In this document: positions 14,962 through 25,208 of the stretch, piece by piece
How positions within the stretch are numbered: position 1 is the stretch's first letter
How the letters are laid out: every line of letters begins with the position of its first letter
Source of the DNA: CAYGZM01 sp964354365
GTDB taxonomy: Bacteria > Planctomycetota > Phycisphaerae > Sedimentisphaerales > Anaerobacaceae
Direction of reading: 5' to 3'
Assembly: GCA_964354365.1 (NCBI GenBank)
Contig: CAYGZM010000050.1
Span: 1 to 25,555, forward strand
Length of the DNA: 25,555 bases
Position numbers and translations under genes: made by a program
The notes under the pieces: generated by a model
Told to the model about the DNA's origin: nothing
The model's database searches: none
What the model saw: the letters and a program-made list of their open reading frames with translations, nothing else

Positions 14962-17033
14962 AACAAGCCAAGGTTCGGTTTGCGACCGCGCGTCTCCTGT
15001 CGTTTGCATTCGTGGCTGGATGTGCCGCCCTGGGACAGGAGTACTGGGTGTCCACTACGGGCAATGACGCCGAGACGGGGACCAAGGAGAAGCCCTTCGC
15101 AACGCTTGAGCGCGCCCGTGACGCCGTGCGCGAAACAAAGAAAGCAGGCGGCCTGCCAAAGGGCGGTGTTACGGTGTGGCTCCAAAGCGGCGTTTACGAG
15201 ATCAGCAAGACCTTCGAGATGAATGAAACTGACTCCGGCACGGCGGACGCGCCGGTGGTCTATCGGTCTGTGCCCGGTGGGGAAGTCAGAATCAGCGGAG
15301 GAAAACGAATCCCGTCCCCTGCGTTCAAGACGGTAACGGACACTGATGTGCTGGCCCGGCTGGATCCGTCCGCGCGGGAGCAGGTGGTGCAGGCGGACCT
15401 GAGGTCCTTGGGCGTTACGAACTTCGGCAAGCTCAATCGCCGTGGCGGGATCAGAAGGGACACCTTTGCCTCCGCGCTGGAGCTGTTCTACAATGATCAG
15501 CCTATGACTCTCGCCCGATGGCCCAACAAGGACTGGGAAAAAATCGTGGCCGTGCCGGAGGGGCCTGCTTGCGATCGGGTCACCTACGGAGGGGAACGTC
15601 CGCGACGCTGGCGGAATCTGGAGAACATCTGGCTGCATGGATATCCGACTCGGAACTGGTGCGACACGTATGAACAGGTCATCGCGATCGACCTCGAAAA
15701 GCGCGAGATCACGACCAGCGAAACCTATGACTTCAAAGGCGTCAAAGAAGGGTATAAGGCCGGCCAGCGCTACTATTTTTTGAATATCCTCGAAGAATTG
15801 GACGAACCCGGCGAATGGTATCTCGACCGGCCTGCGGGCATCCTGTACTTCTGGCCGCCATCGCCCATTGCGCAGGGCGCGGCGGTCGTCTCGATCCTGG
15901 AAGCGCCGCTGGTGGCATTACAGGACGCGGAGCATATCACCTTGCGGGGGTTGACGCTGGAAGTCGCGCGCGGTTCCGGGGTCAGAATACTCGGCGGACA
16001 TCACAACCTTATCGCCGGCTGCACGCTAAGGAATCTCAGCACGGTCGGCATCGCCATCGGGGACATGGAAGGCGGTTACCGCATTTATAAGGACGACAAG
16101 ACGGACGCCGGGACGGACAACGGCGTGGTTTCGTGCGACATATACAACATTGGCGAGTACGGCATTATCCTGGGAGGCGGCGACCGCAAGACGCTTGAAC
16201 CGGGCCGGAATTATGCGGTCAACAACCACATCCATCACTTCGGCCGCTCGGTCCAGACCTGTCGTCCTGCTATCTTCCTTCAAGGTGTGGGGCAGCGCGT
16301 GGCGCATAACCTGATGCACGACGCGCCGCACACCGCGGTCTTTTTCAACGGCAACGACCACCTCCTCGAGTTTAACGAGGTGCATCACGTTTGCCTGGAA
16401 ACCGGCGACGCTGGCGCCTTTTATATAGGGCGCGATTGGACGCAGCGCGGAAGCGTGGTGCGCTACAATTATTTCCACGATCTTACGGCCACCATGCAGG
16501 ACGTGATGGCCGTGTACCTGGACGACATGGCGTGCGGGACAACCGTGTTCGGCAATATCATGTGCCGGGTCAACCACGCCATATTGGTAGGCGGCGGGAG
16601 GGACAACATAGTTGAGAACAATATCTTTGTGGATTGCCCCCTCGCGATTTCGCTGGATAACCGCGGCTTTTATGGCTCCGCCGACACCTTGTTCGCGGGA
16701 TTAAAGGCAGTGAGTCATGACCGTCCCCCTTACAGCACACGTTACCCGGCACTGGCTCGAATCCTGGACGGTAATCCTGAGCTGCCTGTCGGCAATGTAA
16801 TTGCGCGCAATATCTCGGTCAGAAGCGACTTCCTGTCACTGAGTGGTGGGAGGATGCCCGAAGAGATACAGAAGCTGGTGACCGTCAAGGACAATCTGAC
16901 GGAGGGCGACCCCGGCCTCGTCGCGCCGGAGAAGAGGGACTTCAGGCTGAGGGAGGATTCCCCAGCTCTGAAGCTGGGCTTCAAGCCCATCCCCTTCGAC
17001 AAGATCGGGCTGTATCGGGATGAATATCGCTGA
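14958..17033 (+). CDS. Right-handed parallel beta-helix lipoprotein, GH141-like (691 aa)
   Basis: The ATG at 14958 overlaps the upstream stop as ATGA and has AAGGAGG about 10 bases before it. Residues 1–21 end in a lipobox-like FVAG before Cys22, so the protein may be lipid-anchored. The mature start YWVSTTGNDAETGTKEKPFA is typical of DUF1565/GH141-type beta-helix proteins. After a beta-sandwich-like insert (about 100–320), the helix repeats run from about 330 to 640, with NNHIHHFGR, HNLMHDAPHTAVFFNGND, NEVHHV and NYFHDL. Family members include enzymes acting on fucose- or xylose-containing plant polysaccharides. The exact linkage cleaved here cannot be told. The partner esterase upstream supports a role in attacking decorated hemicellulose or pectin. 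Confidence 0.85.
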   Translation: MKQAKVRFATARLLSFAFVAGCAALGQEYWVSTTGNDAETGTKEKPFATLERARDAVRETKKAGGLPKGGVTVWLQSGVYEISKTFEMNETDSGTADAPVVYRSVPGGEVRISGGKRIPSPAFKTVTDTDVLARLDPSAREQVVQADLRSLGVTNFGKLNRRGGIRRDTFASALELFYNDQPMTLARWPNKDWEKIVAVPEGPACDRVTYGGERPRRWRNLENIWLHGYPTRNWCDTYEQVIAIDLEKREITTSETYDFKGVKEGYKAGQRYYFLNILEELDEPGEWYLDRPAGILYFWPPSPIAQGAAVVSILEAPLVALQDAEHITLRGLTLEVARGSGVRILGGHHNLIAGCTLRNLSTVGIAIGDMEGGYRIYKDDKTDAGTDNGVVSCDIYNIGEYGIILGGGDRKTLEPGRNYAVNNHIHHFGRSVQTCRPAIFLQGVGQRVAHNLMHDAPHTAVFFNGNDHLLEFNEVHHVCLETGDAGAFYIGRDWTQRGSVVRYNYFHDLTATMQDVMAVYLDDMACGTTVFGNIMCRVNHAILVGGGRDNIVENNIFVDCPLAISLDNRGFYGSADTLFAGLKAVSHDRPPYSTRYPALARILDGNPELPVGNVIARNISVRSDFLSLSGGRMPEEIQKLVTVKDNLTEGDPGLVAPEKRDFRLREDSPALKLGFKPIPFDKIGLYRDEYR

Positions 17034-17121
17034 TATCAAGCGTGGAAACGGAGGATACGGGCCGGGTGGCCACGAGAGTACGCGGACCGCGGACTGAGAC
17101 TGAGCCGGAAAGGAATTGAAC

Positions 17122-20100
17122 ATGAGCACGAACGCCGTTTGGTGGATTGGATTTTGTGCAGCAGCGATGCTGGCGGTGAGCCAGTGTTCTGCCGCCGATG
17201 AGGGTTGGCGGGCCGCCGAACAGCCGGAGTTGAAGGAGGCTCTCGAACGCGCCCCGGCCTTGCAGACGGAGTCGCTGGGCGAGCCGGCTCGCGGGGTGAA
17301 CGTCTGGGAGCGCTGGATGGTTCCGAATCACGACGGCAAGACTTGGGACGTCCTGCAGATATACTTTAAGGAATACTACGGGCCGACATGGCTCTACGCC
17401 ATCGACCTGAGCACAAGGCAAGTCAAGAGGCAGCGTCTGGCAGACGATCACCAGTTCTACCTTTCTGGCAGGGCGCTGGGATTCGACGGCAAGTACTACA
17501 TCGCCATGCCATCGCGGCGGACGTGGAGCATGGATTTGTTCGTGTACGACCCTGCGACGAACACGCTGGAGGAGCGGGGCGAGATTGTCCCGGGGCTTGG
17601 CGGCGAGGTTCGGCCGCTGGTGACGGGGCCTGATGGGCGGATTTATGGAACAGGAACCCGTGACAACAAGGTCGGTTTGTATATCTACGATCCGAAGCTG
17701 GACAAGGTGGTCAAGGATTTTGGGGCTGTGGGACCCAGCCATCCCAATGGCGCCTGGAGCCGGTATGTGATGGGCGTGGATGATACCCATGCGTATATCG
17801 CCAGCGGGATGATCCCCGCCTGGTATCTCGTGGCCATCAACCTCGTCACCAGCGAAGAGAAAGTTCTGCTGGAGTCGCCGACAGAATGTGTGATGGATAT
17901 CATCGAGAGCTTTCCGGGCGCCTACGCCCGCGTGCCTCAAGACAGCGACGCGCCCTACAAGGAATATTGGCTCTATCACGGCCAGGCTATTCCAAAGACG
18001 AACGATAGCCCGCCATGGCCGAGGCAGGCTTCGCCGTGGGACAAAGCCGTGCCGAAGCCGGAGGTCTATTTCGACCAGATCGATCCAGACGCGGAAGGTA
18101 ACGCGGCGCTCTGGTACCGGTCGCAGGAGGACGCGGCCAAGGCGTCGAAGGACCCGCCGGACGATGACCCCCAGGCCTTGGGCTGGAAATCGGTCCGATT
18201 GGAGGGCGTCGAGTCGTATCCGCATCGCATCAACCCTATGTCAATCCTGCCCAACGGCCTGCTCTACGGCACGGGCGACGATTATGCCGGCGTGTTCGTG
18301 TTTGACCCCCGGACCGACCAGACCTCCATTCTTGGTCCGCGTCCGGGGCTGGCGCCCTACACACAGATCGTTTGCGGCGACAAGCTCTATTCGAGCGGCT
18401 ATTCCGGCGGCCATCTCTTTGTTTACGATCCAACGCAGCCCTGGACGCTGAGCAAGGGCGGGCCTCCGGGCCATCCCGCGCCAAATCAGGCTGATGCGAG
18501 GAGTAACCCCCGGTACCTGGGAGACTTTGACAGGACTACTCGCGTTGGGCTCATGCATAGCTCCGCGCTCGGCGCCGACGGCAGGATCTATTTCGGCGGA
18601 TTCGGATTGCGTCACTACACAGGCGGCGGTTTTGGCTGGTATGACCCGAAGACGGAGAAGATGGACGGCTTTTGGATGCCGCTGAGCGGGTATGCCGTGC
18701 AGTGGATTGCACCGGCGCTGGACGGGAGGCTGATTGTCATCTCCACTATCAGGGCGGCGGACGAGCGGAATGACAATCGAGCGCCGGAAGAGGCCAAACT
18801 GTTCGCCTATGACGTAGGCGAACAGAAGATTGTACGTGAAATCACGCCGATAGCGAAAGGACGAACCACCGGACTTATTGCCGAGGTTGCACCCGGGCGG
18901 TTGCTCGGATTGACATCGAATCCGGAGCATCCTGACCGCAGCATCCTTTATGGGCTGGACGTGACTACGGGGCAAGTGCTGTTCACCAAGGACTTGCCAT
19001 CGGCTGTCTCGGTGGACAGTTACTGGCCTCACTGGGTTGACCCTTCATATGAGTACAATGCTTTCGTGCGCGGGCCCGATGGCTTCGTATGGACGTACTT
19101 GAAGGACGTGCTTGTGCGCATCGACCCGAAAGATGCAAGCGTACACGTTGTGGGCAAGGTCGATCCGGTAGGCTGGCCGACATTCGTCGGCAACGACGTC
19201 TATTTCTCAGGACCCGAACAACTGCGGCGGATCCGCAACCTCGTCCCGATGCCGACGAGTGAGGCTCAGTGGAGTCCCCAGGCGCCGCTGAGCGGAACCG
19301 GCGCAATCGGTTCGCCCGGTGGAACTCATCCGGTGGCATGCGACGGCGATACCGCCCACGCCGTCTGGGTGGAAGAGGGTCGGATCCACTACCGGCGTTC
19401 CAACGATGCGGGGGCGACCTGGGACAAGGCGGTCCCACTTACGTCGGAAGGTACGGCGGAGTATCCGTGCTCGTTGGAACTGGCTGCCTCCTCCCTGCAT
19501 TTGATCTGGCCGGATCGCCGCGATGGTTCTTGGGAGGTCTACTACAAGCGATCCGCCGACGGCGGCGTCACATGGGGGCCGGACACACGACTTACGCACG
19601 GCGTCAACCTCTTTCGCCTGGGCACCACGGCCTCGGGTCCGGCGCTGCACATCGTCTGGGGGAGCAAGTCGCTGGTGGCGCCAACTCCCGGCGGGACCCA
19701 CACCTGGGGCGAAATCTATTACCAGCGCTCGACGGACGGCGGTCTCTCGTGGCAGCCGCCGATGCGGCTCACGCTGCCAGACGCCTCCGCGATGCGTCCC
19801 GCCGTGGCGGCATCCGGCCGTGACGTTCACGTGACGTGGTTCGACCGCCGCGATTCGACCCAGCAGTGGGACTGGGAGGTTTACTACAAACGCTCAACCG
19901 ATGGCGGGGCGACCTGGGGCCCTGACGTGCGCATGACCCACACTCCCACACACACGCGGCACCCGCAGATCCTCGCCACGGGTCAGGGCGTCGTGTGCTG
20001 CATCTGGGAGGACGGACAGGTCTTCGACGGCGCTACGTGGTCGGGCGATCCAGCTCTCTACGCGGCCGTGTCTACCGACCATGGGAAAACCTGGAAGACG

Positions 20101-20439
20101 CCTCGGCGGATTACCAGCATCAACGCGCCACGCGGCTGGGCCACACATGCGAAATCCTACTCCTTTGGGCGGAGGATACACTTGGCCTGGACCGACGCAC
20201 CCGAAGGGTCCGGTCGACCGCGGGCGGCGTGCTACATGACTTCTGGAGACGGCGGACTCACCTGGGAGGACCCGCAGCGGCTGACCAATGCCTCCGACGG
20301 CGAATGGTGGGCGGCCGGCGTTGCGGGGACCGGCTCTTACGCCGTCGCCGTAATCAGCCAATCCGACACCCTTTCGTGTCGGGTTCGGAAGGAAATGGAA
20401 CCTCCTCGCAACAAGGCGGATTCGCAATATTGTCCCTAA
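17122..20439 (+). CDS. Exported beta-propeller protein fused to a six-Asp-box sialidase-like propeller (1105 aa)
   Basis: The ATG at 17122 has AAGGA upstream; a TTG two codons earlier is less likely. Residues 1–25 are a signal peptide. Residues about 30–705 show propeller-like repeats without a named enzymatic motif (LLYGTGDDYAGVFVFDPRTD, YSGGHLFVYDPTQPW, SALGADGRIYFGGFG). Residues about 715–1095 are a BNR/sialidase-type propeller with six Asp boxes: SNDAGATW at 760, SADGGVTW at 811, STDGGLSW at 870, STDGGATW at 925, STDHGKTW at 984 and SGDGGLTW at 1041. I do not recognise the sialidase arginine triad, so sialidase activity is not claimed. The join at about 705 (RNLVPMPTSEAQW) lies where a second copy of the first part, at 25209–25331, has its stop codon. 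This suggests the protein is a fusion. It likely binds or cleaves glycans outside the cell. Confidence 0.85.
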   Translation: MSTNAVWWIGFCAAAMLAVSQCSAADEGWRAAEQPELKEALERAPALQTESLGEPARGVNVWERWMVPNHDGKTWDVLQIYFKEYYGPTWLYAIDLSTRQVKRQRLADDHQFYLSGRALGFDGKYYIAMPSRRTWSMDLFVYDPATNTLEERGEIVPGLGGEVRPLVTGPDGRIYGTGTRDNKVGLYIYDPKLDKVVKDFGAVGPSHPNGAWSRYVMGVDDTHAYIASGMIPAWYLVAINLVTSEEKVLLESPTECVMDIIESFPGAYARVPQDSDAPYKEYWLYHGQAIPKTNDSPPWPRQASPWDKAVPKPEVYFDQIDPDAEGNAALWYRSQEDAAKASKDPPDDDPQALGWKSVRLEGVESYPHRINPMSILPNGLLYGTGDDYAGVFVFDPRTDQTSILGPRPGLAPYTQIVCGDKLYSSGYSGGHLFVYDPTQPWTLSKGGPPGHPAPNQADARSNPRYLGDFDRTTRVGLMHSSALGADGRIYFGGFGLRHYTGGGFGWYDPKTEKMDGFWMPLSGYAVQWIAPALDGRLIVISTIRAADERNDNRAPEEAKLFAYDVGEQKIVREITPIAKGRTTGLIAEVAPGRLLGLTSNPEHPDRSILYGLDVTTGQVLFTKDLPSAVSVDSYWPHWVDPSYEYNAFVRGPDGFVWTYLKDVLVRIDPKDASVHVVGKVDPVGWPTFVGNDVYFSGPEQLRRIRNLVPMPTSEAQWSPQAPLSGTGAIGSPGGTHPVACDGDTAHAVWVEEGRIHYRRSNDAGATWDKAVPLTSEGTAEYPCSLELAASSLHLIWPDRRDGSWEVYYKRSADGGVTWGPDTRLTHGVNLFRLGTTASGPALHIVWGSKSLVAPTPGGTHTWGEIYYQRSTDGGLSWQPPMRLTLPDASAMRPAVAASGRDVHVTWFDRRDSTQQWDWEVYYKRSTDGGATWGPDVRMTHTPTHTRHPQILATGQGVVCCIWEDGQVFDGATWSGDPALYAAVSTDHGKTWKTPRRITSINAPRGWATHAKSYSFGRRIHLAWTDAPEGSGRPRAACYMTSGDGGLTWEDPQRLTNASDGEWWAAGVAGTGSYAVAVISQSDTLSCRVRKEMEPPRNKADSQYCP

Positions 20440-20488
20440 CCCGGCCAAGTAACCGCACGCATCAGATCCGAACGTAAGAGGACACAGG

Positions 20489-23400
20489 ATGAGCACATTG
20501 AGCCCAATAGATCGAGACGAAATGAAAACAGCATCGGCGCAGATGGCAAGGCTTCTGTTGGCATGGGTTTGCGCGCTGATAAGCGGCGGGTCGGTATGGG
20601 CCGTCGCTGGAACGGACCTACACACTTGGGAGCGGCGGGAGACGGAGTGCTCCGATGCCGCCGGACAGAGGAACGGGATGTTGCCGCCCCTCGTTGATCT
20701 GGGTCCCGGGCAGACCTACAACGGACAGGAGGGAGGCCTCTATCCGGGCGGAAGCAATGTGCGCCCTGCCGCCCACGATGCCGCCGGACAAAAGATCGCA
20801 CGGGGCATCGTGCCTCTGGACGCAGATGGCAACCCCGATCCCGTCAACGGCAAGATCGTCATCATGCCCGTGAGCGTCTCGAACGGGTACGGGGCTTGGC
20901 ATCTGGGCGACGCAGGCGATGCCTCCACGAGCTTCATGACCCGCGCGAACGCCAATCCCGCCAAGAACCCTAAGCTCTTTATCGCCTACGGCTTCGAATA
21001 CCAACTGCCCGGGGGTAATGGTGGAACGGGCGATCCTGGTCCGGACAGCAATTTTTACCGATCGCTCGACCACGCGCTCAGCCAGCAGGGAGTCACCCCA
21101 CGGCAGGTGCAGATCGTTTGGCTCTCCATGCCCGTCTCCGGTACGTCGTGGGGGCTCAACTTGCCTCCGGAGGCCAGGACCTTTCCGGCGGATGCTCAAC
21201 AATCAAAGCAGGCGTGGAAGGAGATTGTCCACGCGATTCACATCCGCTATCCCAACGTCAAGATCATCTACAGCTCGACGAAAGGGGCGATGTACATGTC
21301 CGCACTGGAGAACGCTGAATTTCTCGGCGGTCCCATCGAACCGTGGAATCACGACGCCGCTTGGGGCGTCAAGTGGGTGATTGAGGACCAGATCAACGGT
21401 GCTCCGGACCTCAATTACGATCCCGCCCGAGGACCGGTCAACGCGCCTTGGCTGTCCTGGGGGCCGTACTTCTGGAGCTATCCAGACGGTGCGCCCCGAC
21501 ATTACGACGGATTCGTCTGGACCCGCGCCGATGTGGGCCCGGACCTCTTGCACCCGTCGCTCAGCGGCCTCACCAAGTACGCCACCATGCTCCTTCACCA
21601 GATCACGACCGATCTCACCGCCACGCCGTGGTTCTTGAGACCCGGCGCACCGGCCAACCAACCGCCCAAGATAGCGAAGGCAGCGAGCGTCGCTGCAAAT
21701 CCGGTGAGCGGCGCGACGACGGCGTTGAGTGTGGTGGGAGCGGATGATGGAGGGGAGCCCAACCTGACGTACACTTGGTCGTGTTCAGGTCCGGCGGGTG
21801 TGACGTTCAGCGCAAACGGGCCGAACAGGGCCAAGAACACGACGGCGACGTTCCTGAGTGCGGGTCGTTATACGTTCCAGGTGACAATCGGAGACGCTGG
21901 AGGACTCACAGCGACCAGCAGCATCGTGGTCACGGTCAACCCGCCGTCGTTCAGCACGCTGAGCGTCTCGCTGACGGGCGCGTCGCTGGGCGTGAACGGC
22001 ACGCAACAGTTCAGCGCGACGGGGCCTGCCCAGAGTAATGTTGCCGCCCCTTTGCTGGATGCAAAGGTGGTCAAGTTCACCTTTGGCACACCAACTTCCG
22101 TGACCCGAACCGGCTTTGTCAAAGTGACGGTCAAGGATGTGTTCACGCCGGAAAAAGGCTACGGTTTTCAGTCCGCCGAAGGGCTGCTGGAGTATGATCG
22201 CGGCGGCTCCGAGATTGCGCGGCCAAAGGACGAATACACGGCCAGCGTTTACGGCGCCTACCGGACCACGTCGGACCTCACCTGTGCTTTGGTCGAAGGG
22301 ACCAGCGACAACGCCTTCGTCGTTGCCCTGCCCGACGGCGAGTACACGGTGTGGCTGATCGCCGGCGATGCCGAATGTGACCCGCCGCTGTTCGAGGTAT
22401 GGGCCAACGGGCAGAAGAAACTCGATGTGCGGATCCCGCGTCGGGCATTCGTTTTCATGGAATCCTTCCAGGCCCGCGCGGAGAACGGACGACTGGGGAT
22501 CGAATTGAAAGGTCGCAATGGCTGGATTCTCTGCGGCCTGGTAATCGGAAGAGAAGGGCAGGAACTTGCCGAAGTCACCGCCAAACTGGAGCGTGACATA
22601 TTTTTCCTGACTGAACAGGAGCTGCCGAACTGGAAGGAGGCCAAGTATGCCGCGGTGAATCCGCCGCTGGAGTTCACGCCTGAAGAGCGGGAGAGGGGAT
22701 ATGTTGTCTTCCCGGTTGATTACACGGAGCAAATTGTACCGGCGTACATTCCGGCGCGGACGGCGATTGGGAGGCCACTGACCGCTTTTGCCGCGCCGGG
22801 TGAGTTTGAGCCGGCAACATTGTGCGTTTCCGCCCAGAAGGAATTGGGAAATGTGGCCGTGGAGCTGTCGGATTTCGTCGGCGAAAAGGGCCAACCCGGA
22901 ATCGCGCGACACAATGTGAGCGTCGGCGTGGTCCGGTGTTGGCCGCAGAGGGCCAGCGACTGGGGAGGCAAAGGCGAATACCACATTGTGCCCGAGATGA
23001 TCGAGCCGCCTTCCGGACGCGCCTCCAGCATACAGGCGGGCCAGCTCAAGCAATGGTGGCTGACGGTCCATGTGCCGCCAGATACCCCTGCGGGACGCTA
23101 TCGGATGTCGTTGACCGTGCGGCCGGATAAGGCCCCGCCTGTCGTGCTGGAGTGGCGTCTGCTGGTCCTGCCCTTCGAACTGAGTCGGCCCGCGGAGAAG
23201 CACTGGGGCACTTGGCTGGATAGTTTCCCGCCGGTCGGAAGTTTATGGGGACCGGAGCGGCGCGGGCGGAAATCGCCTGCTGAGGTTGAGCGTCTGGCCC
23301 AGGCGGATATGGCGGACTATCGCGCTGCTGGTTTTGACCTGGCACTGCTCAATTATTACTTCGGCGTGAAAGAAAATCCCGACGGCAGCTTTACGTATGG

Positions 23401-25183
23401 TCTGTCCACGCTTCCGCAGGATATGGAATACCTCAAACAGCTGGGCTCCGGCGCCCCAGTGGTGATCTGCTTCGAATATACCTGCCGAAATTTGGAATAT
23501 GGTTTCGCCGAACCGGAAAACAAGCACATCCCCGGGACCTTCAGTCCCAAGGCCCACAAGGCCATTGTCGGGCTTGTGCAATATATCCGCGACGAAGCCA
23601 GGCGCCGCAATTGGCCCAAAATTTATTTTTTCCCCATCGACGAGCCCGGCAACAACAAAACCGAGAACCGTTATCTCTTCGCCGAGAATGTTTTGGACTT
23701 TGTTCATGAAGTCCCCGGCTGCCAAACGGCGGTTACCGTCACCTCCGGTTGCGTGCAGCGCCTCGGCGAGCGAGTGGATGTGCGCATTTACGCCTACGGC
23801 TACTACAATCGCGACAAGGTTCTGCAGGAGGCAAAGCAGGGCCATCCGTTCTGGTATTACGAGAACGGGATGTTCTACGCCCATAGCACGTTGGCCTCTC
23901 GCGGCCATACGGGCTTTGAATTCCTTCGTTCGGGGGCGGAGGTGGCCACGGCCTGGGGATTCGCCGCCACTCAGGCCAACCCTTACAACGATTTCGACGG
24001 CGGTCATAAGGATTGGAATGTGATTTTCCCCGGCGTTGACGGCCCGACGCCGACGATCTATTGGGAACTCTGCCGCGAGGGCGTGGATGATTGCCGCTAT
24101 GTGACCACACTACAACAGCAGATTCAGCAAGCCAAAGAGCGAGGCGCAATCGAAGCAGCGCAAAGGGCCCAGCGCGTACTGGATCCCCTTCTGGCGGCCG
24201 ATGCGCCGACGATCGACAATCCGCGGGCCTTTGGCCGGTACCGGTGGCGCATTGCCAGGGAAATCCTGGCCCTGCAGGGGGACCACGAACTGGCGCTGCC
24301 GTTCGCAGCGGTCGTAGAGAATCCGCCCAGCCCGATCAAGCTCGGACCGAACCTTGTTGAGAACCCCTCTTTTGAGGATCCTTCGCAGGCGGACGGCTCG
24401 CCGCGCGGCAGTTACCACCTGGGCTATCCGACAACGAAGGAAAAGCCGGTCGGGGCCTTGATAGTGACCGACGAGGCCGCCCATTCGGGCCGATTCTCCT
24501 TGAAATGGGACCTGAGCAAAGTCGCCGACGCAGAATACAAGGGAAGAGACCCTCGCTGGCTCACCGTCAATGTGGGATTTTCAAGCGACATGGTGAAAAG
24601 CCTGCGCGGTAAGCGCGTCAAAGTGGGATACTGGATGCGGCTTGGCGGCGGAACGACGGTGCCGGGTTTGGGTCTGCGCCAAAACCTCAAGGCAGGGCCT
24701 GGGGAAGGATTCTACTTTAGAGGCGGCGTCGAGGACCCTGCCGTTTGGAATCACTTCGAGACTGAAGGCCGCCTGAGCAACGACCTGGAGAGCATGGATA
24801 TCCACACGTGGTGCAGCATCCCCGAGGCGGAGTTAGCCAAGAATTGCTTCTTCTACATCGACGACGTTTCGCTGGAAGTGATCGAGGAACCGCCGTTATC
24901 TGTCACGACGCCGCTCGACGAATACTACGCGGGCGAAATCATTCCGTGGACCGTCACTTCCGACTCAACAGACGGTGATATCAAAATCGCGCTGTTGGCC
25001 GGCGACCGGGTCGTTCGAGAGCAAATGCACAAAGCCACAGCCGGCCCGCTGCGCGGCGCGGTTGAAAGCCGCGGACTCAAGTGCGGCGTCTATACCCTCC
25101 AGGCCGGAACCAGCGCACCGCCGCAAGCCCCGCAAACCGCCCAGCGACAAATCATCCTCACCCCCGACCCGTGGGAAGAATAA
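20489..25183 (+). CDS. Giant chimeric secreted enzyme: SGNH-type hydrolase + PKD, joined to GH123/DUF4091-type hydrolase + C-terminal jelly-roll (1564 aa)
   Basis: The ATG at 20489 follows AGAGG by 7 bases. The signal peptide is at about 12–38. Residues about 60–385 resemble SGNH-type hydrolases: GKIVIMPVSVSNGYG includes a possible nucleophile Ser131, and DLLHPS gives the block-V Asp352 and His355. A PKD domain covers about 390–483. A second Ig-like domain starts at about 489 (LSVSLTGASLGVNGTQQFSA) but stops after some 25 residues. Directly after it, from about 515, comes the start of a different protein type: a galactose-binding-like domain (KFTFGTPTS, TPEKGYGF), a beta-sandwich (about 700–890) and a GH123/DUF4091-type barrel. 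The barrel carries the Asp1051–Glu1052 pair in FFPIDEPG and ends near IYWELCREGVDDCRY. A carbohydrate-binding-like jelly roll begins at about 1283 (LGPNLVENPSFEDP). GH123 enzymes cleave N-acetylgalactosaminides using an Asp-Glu pair. The substrate here is not certain. Confidence 0.85.
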   Translation: MSTLSPIDRDEMKTASAQMARLLLAWVCALISGGSVWAVAGTDLHTWERRETECSDAAGQRNGMLPPLVDLGPGQTYNGQEGGLYPGGSNVRPAAHDAAGQKIARGIVPLDADGNPDPVNGKIVIMPVSVSNGYGAWHLGDAGDASTSFMTRANANPAKNPKLFIAYGFEYQLPGGNGGTGDPGPDSNFYRSLDHALSQQGVTPRQVQIVWLSMPVSGTSWGLNLPPEARTFPADAQQSKQAWKEIVHAIHIRYPNVKIIYSSTKGAMYMSALENAEFLGGPIEPWNHDAAWGVKWVIEDQINGAPDLNYDPARGPVNAPWLSWGPYFWSYPDGAPRHYDGFVWTRADVGPDLLHPSLSGLTKYATMLLHQITTDLTATPWFLRPGAPANQPPKIAKAASVAANPVSGATTALSVVGADDGGEPNLTYTWSCSGPAGVTFSANGPNRAKNTTATFLSAGRYTFQVTIGDAGGLTATSSIVVTVNPPSFSTLSVSLTGASLGVNGTQQFSATGPAQSNVAAPLLDAKVVKFTFGTPTSVTRTGFVKVTVKDVFTPEKGYGFQSAEGLLEYDRGGSEIARPKDEYTASVYGAYRTTSDLTCALVEGTSDNAFVVALPDGEYTVWLIAGDAECDPPLFEVWANGQKKLDVRIPRRAFVFMESFQARAENGRLGIELKGRNGWILCGLVIGREGQELAEVTAKLERDIFFLTEQELPNWKEAKYAAVNPPLEFTPEERERGYVVFPVDYTEQIVPAYIPARTAIGRPLTAFAAPGEFEPATLCVSAQKELGNVAVELSDFVGEKGQPGIARHNVSVGVVRCWPQRASDWGGKGEYHIVPEMIEPPSGRASSIQAGQLKQWWLTVHVPPDTPAGRYRMSLTVRPDKAPPVVLEWRLLVLPFELSRPAEKHWGTWLDSFPPVGSLWGPERRGRKSPAEVERLAQADMADYRAAGFDLALLNYYFGVKENPDGSFTYGLSTLPQDMEYLKQLGSGAPVVICFEYTCRNLEYGFAEPENKHIPGTFSPKAHKAIVGLVQYIRDEARRRNWPKIYFFPIDEPGNNKTENRYLFAENVLDFVHEVPGCQTAVTVTSGCVQRLGERVDVRIYAYGYYNRDKVLQEAKQGHPFWYYENGMFYAHSTLASRGHTGFEFLRSGAEVATAWGFAATQANPYNDFDGGHKDWNVIFPGVDGPTPTIYWELCREGVDDCRYVTTLQQQIQQAKERGAIEAAQRAQRVLDPLLAADAPTIDNPRAFGRYRWRIAREILALQGDHELALPFAAVVENPPSPIKLGPNLVENPSFEDPSQADGSPRGSYHLGYPTTKEKPVGALIVTDEAAHSGRFSLKWDLSKVADAEYKGRDPRWLTVNVGFSSDMVKSLRGKRVKVGYWMRLGGGTTVPGLGLRQNLKAGPGEGFYFRGGVEDPAVWNHFETEGRLSNDLESMDIHTWCSIPEAELAKNCFFYIDDVSLEVIEEPPLSVTTPLDEYYAGEIIPWTVTSDSTDGDIKIALLAGDRVVREQMHKATAGPLRGAVESRGLKCGVYTLQAGTSAPPQAPQTAQRQIILTPDPWEE

Positions 25184-25208
25184 TGCAGACATCATCATTT
25201 CACAGACT

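Noticed and set aside
16981..18225. Open minus-strand frame of 414 codons across the start of the propeller gene
   Set aside because: It crosses the end of one well-supported gene and the start of another and has no recognisable motif.
17122..20439. Calling the Asp-box protein an active sialidase
   Set aside because: Six Asp boxes only show the propeller fold. The arginine triad and Asp/Tyr/Glu catalytic pattern could not be identified.
21785..23203. Open minus-strand frame of 472 codons inside the giant chimeric gene
   Set aside because: It is antisense to conserved PKD and GH123-type sequence, and its composition is typical of a GC-rich shadow frame.
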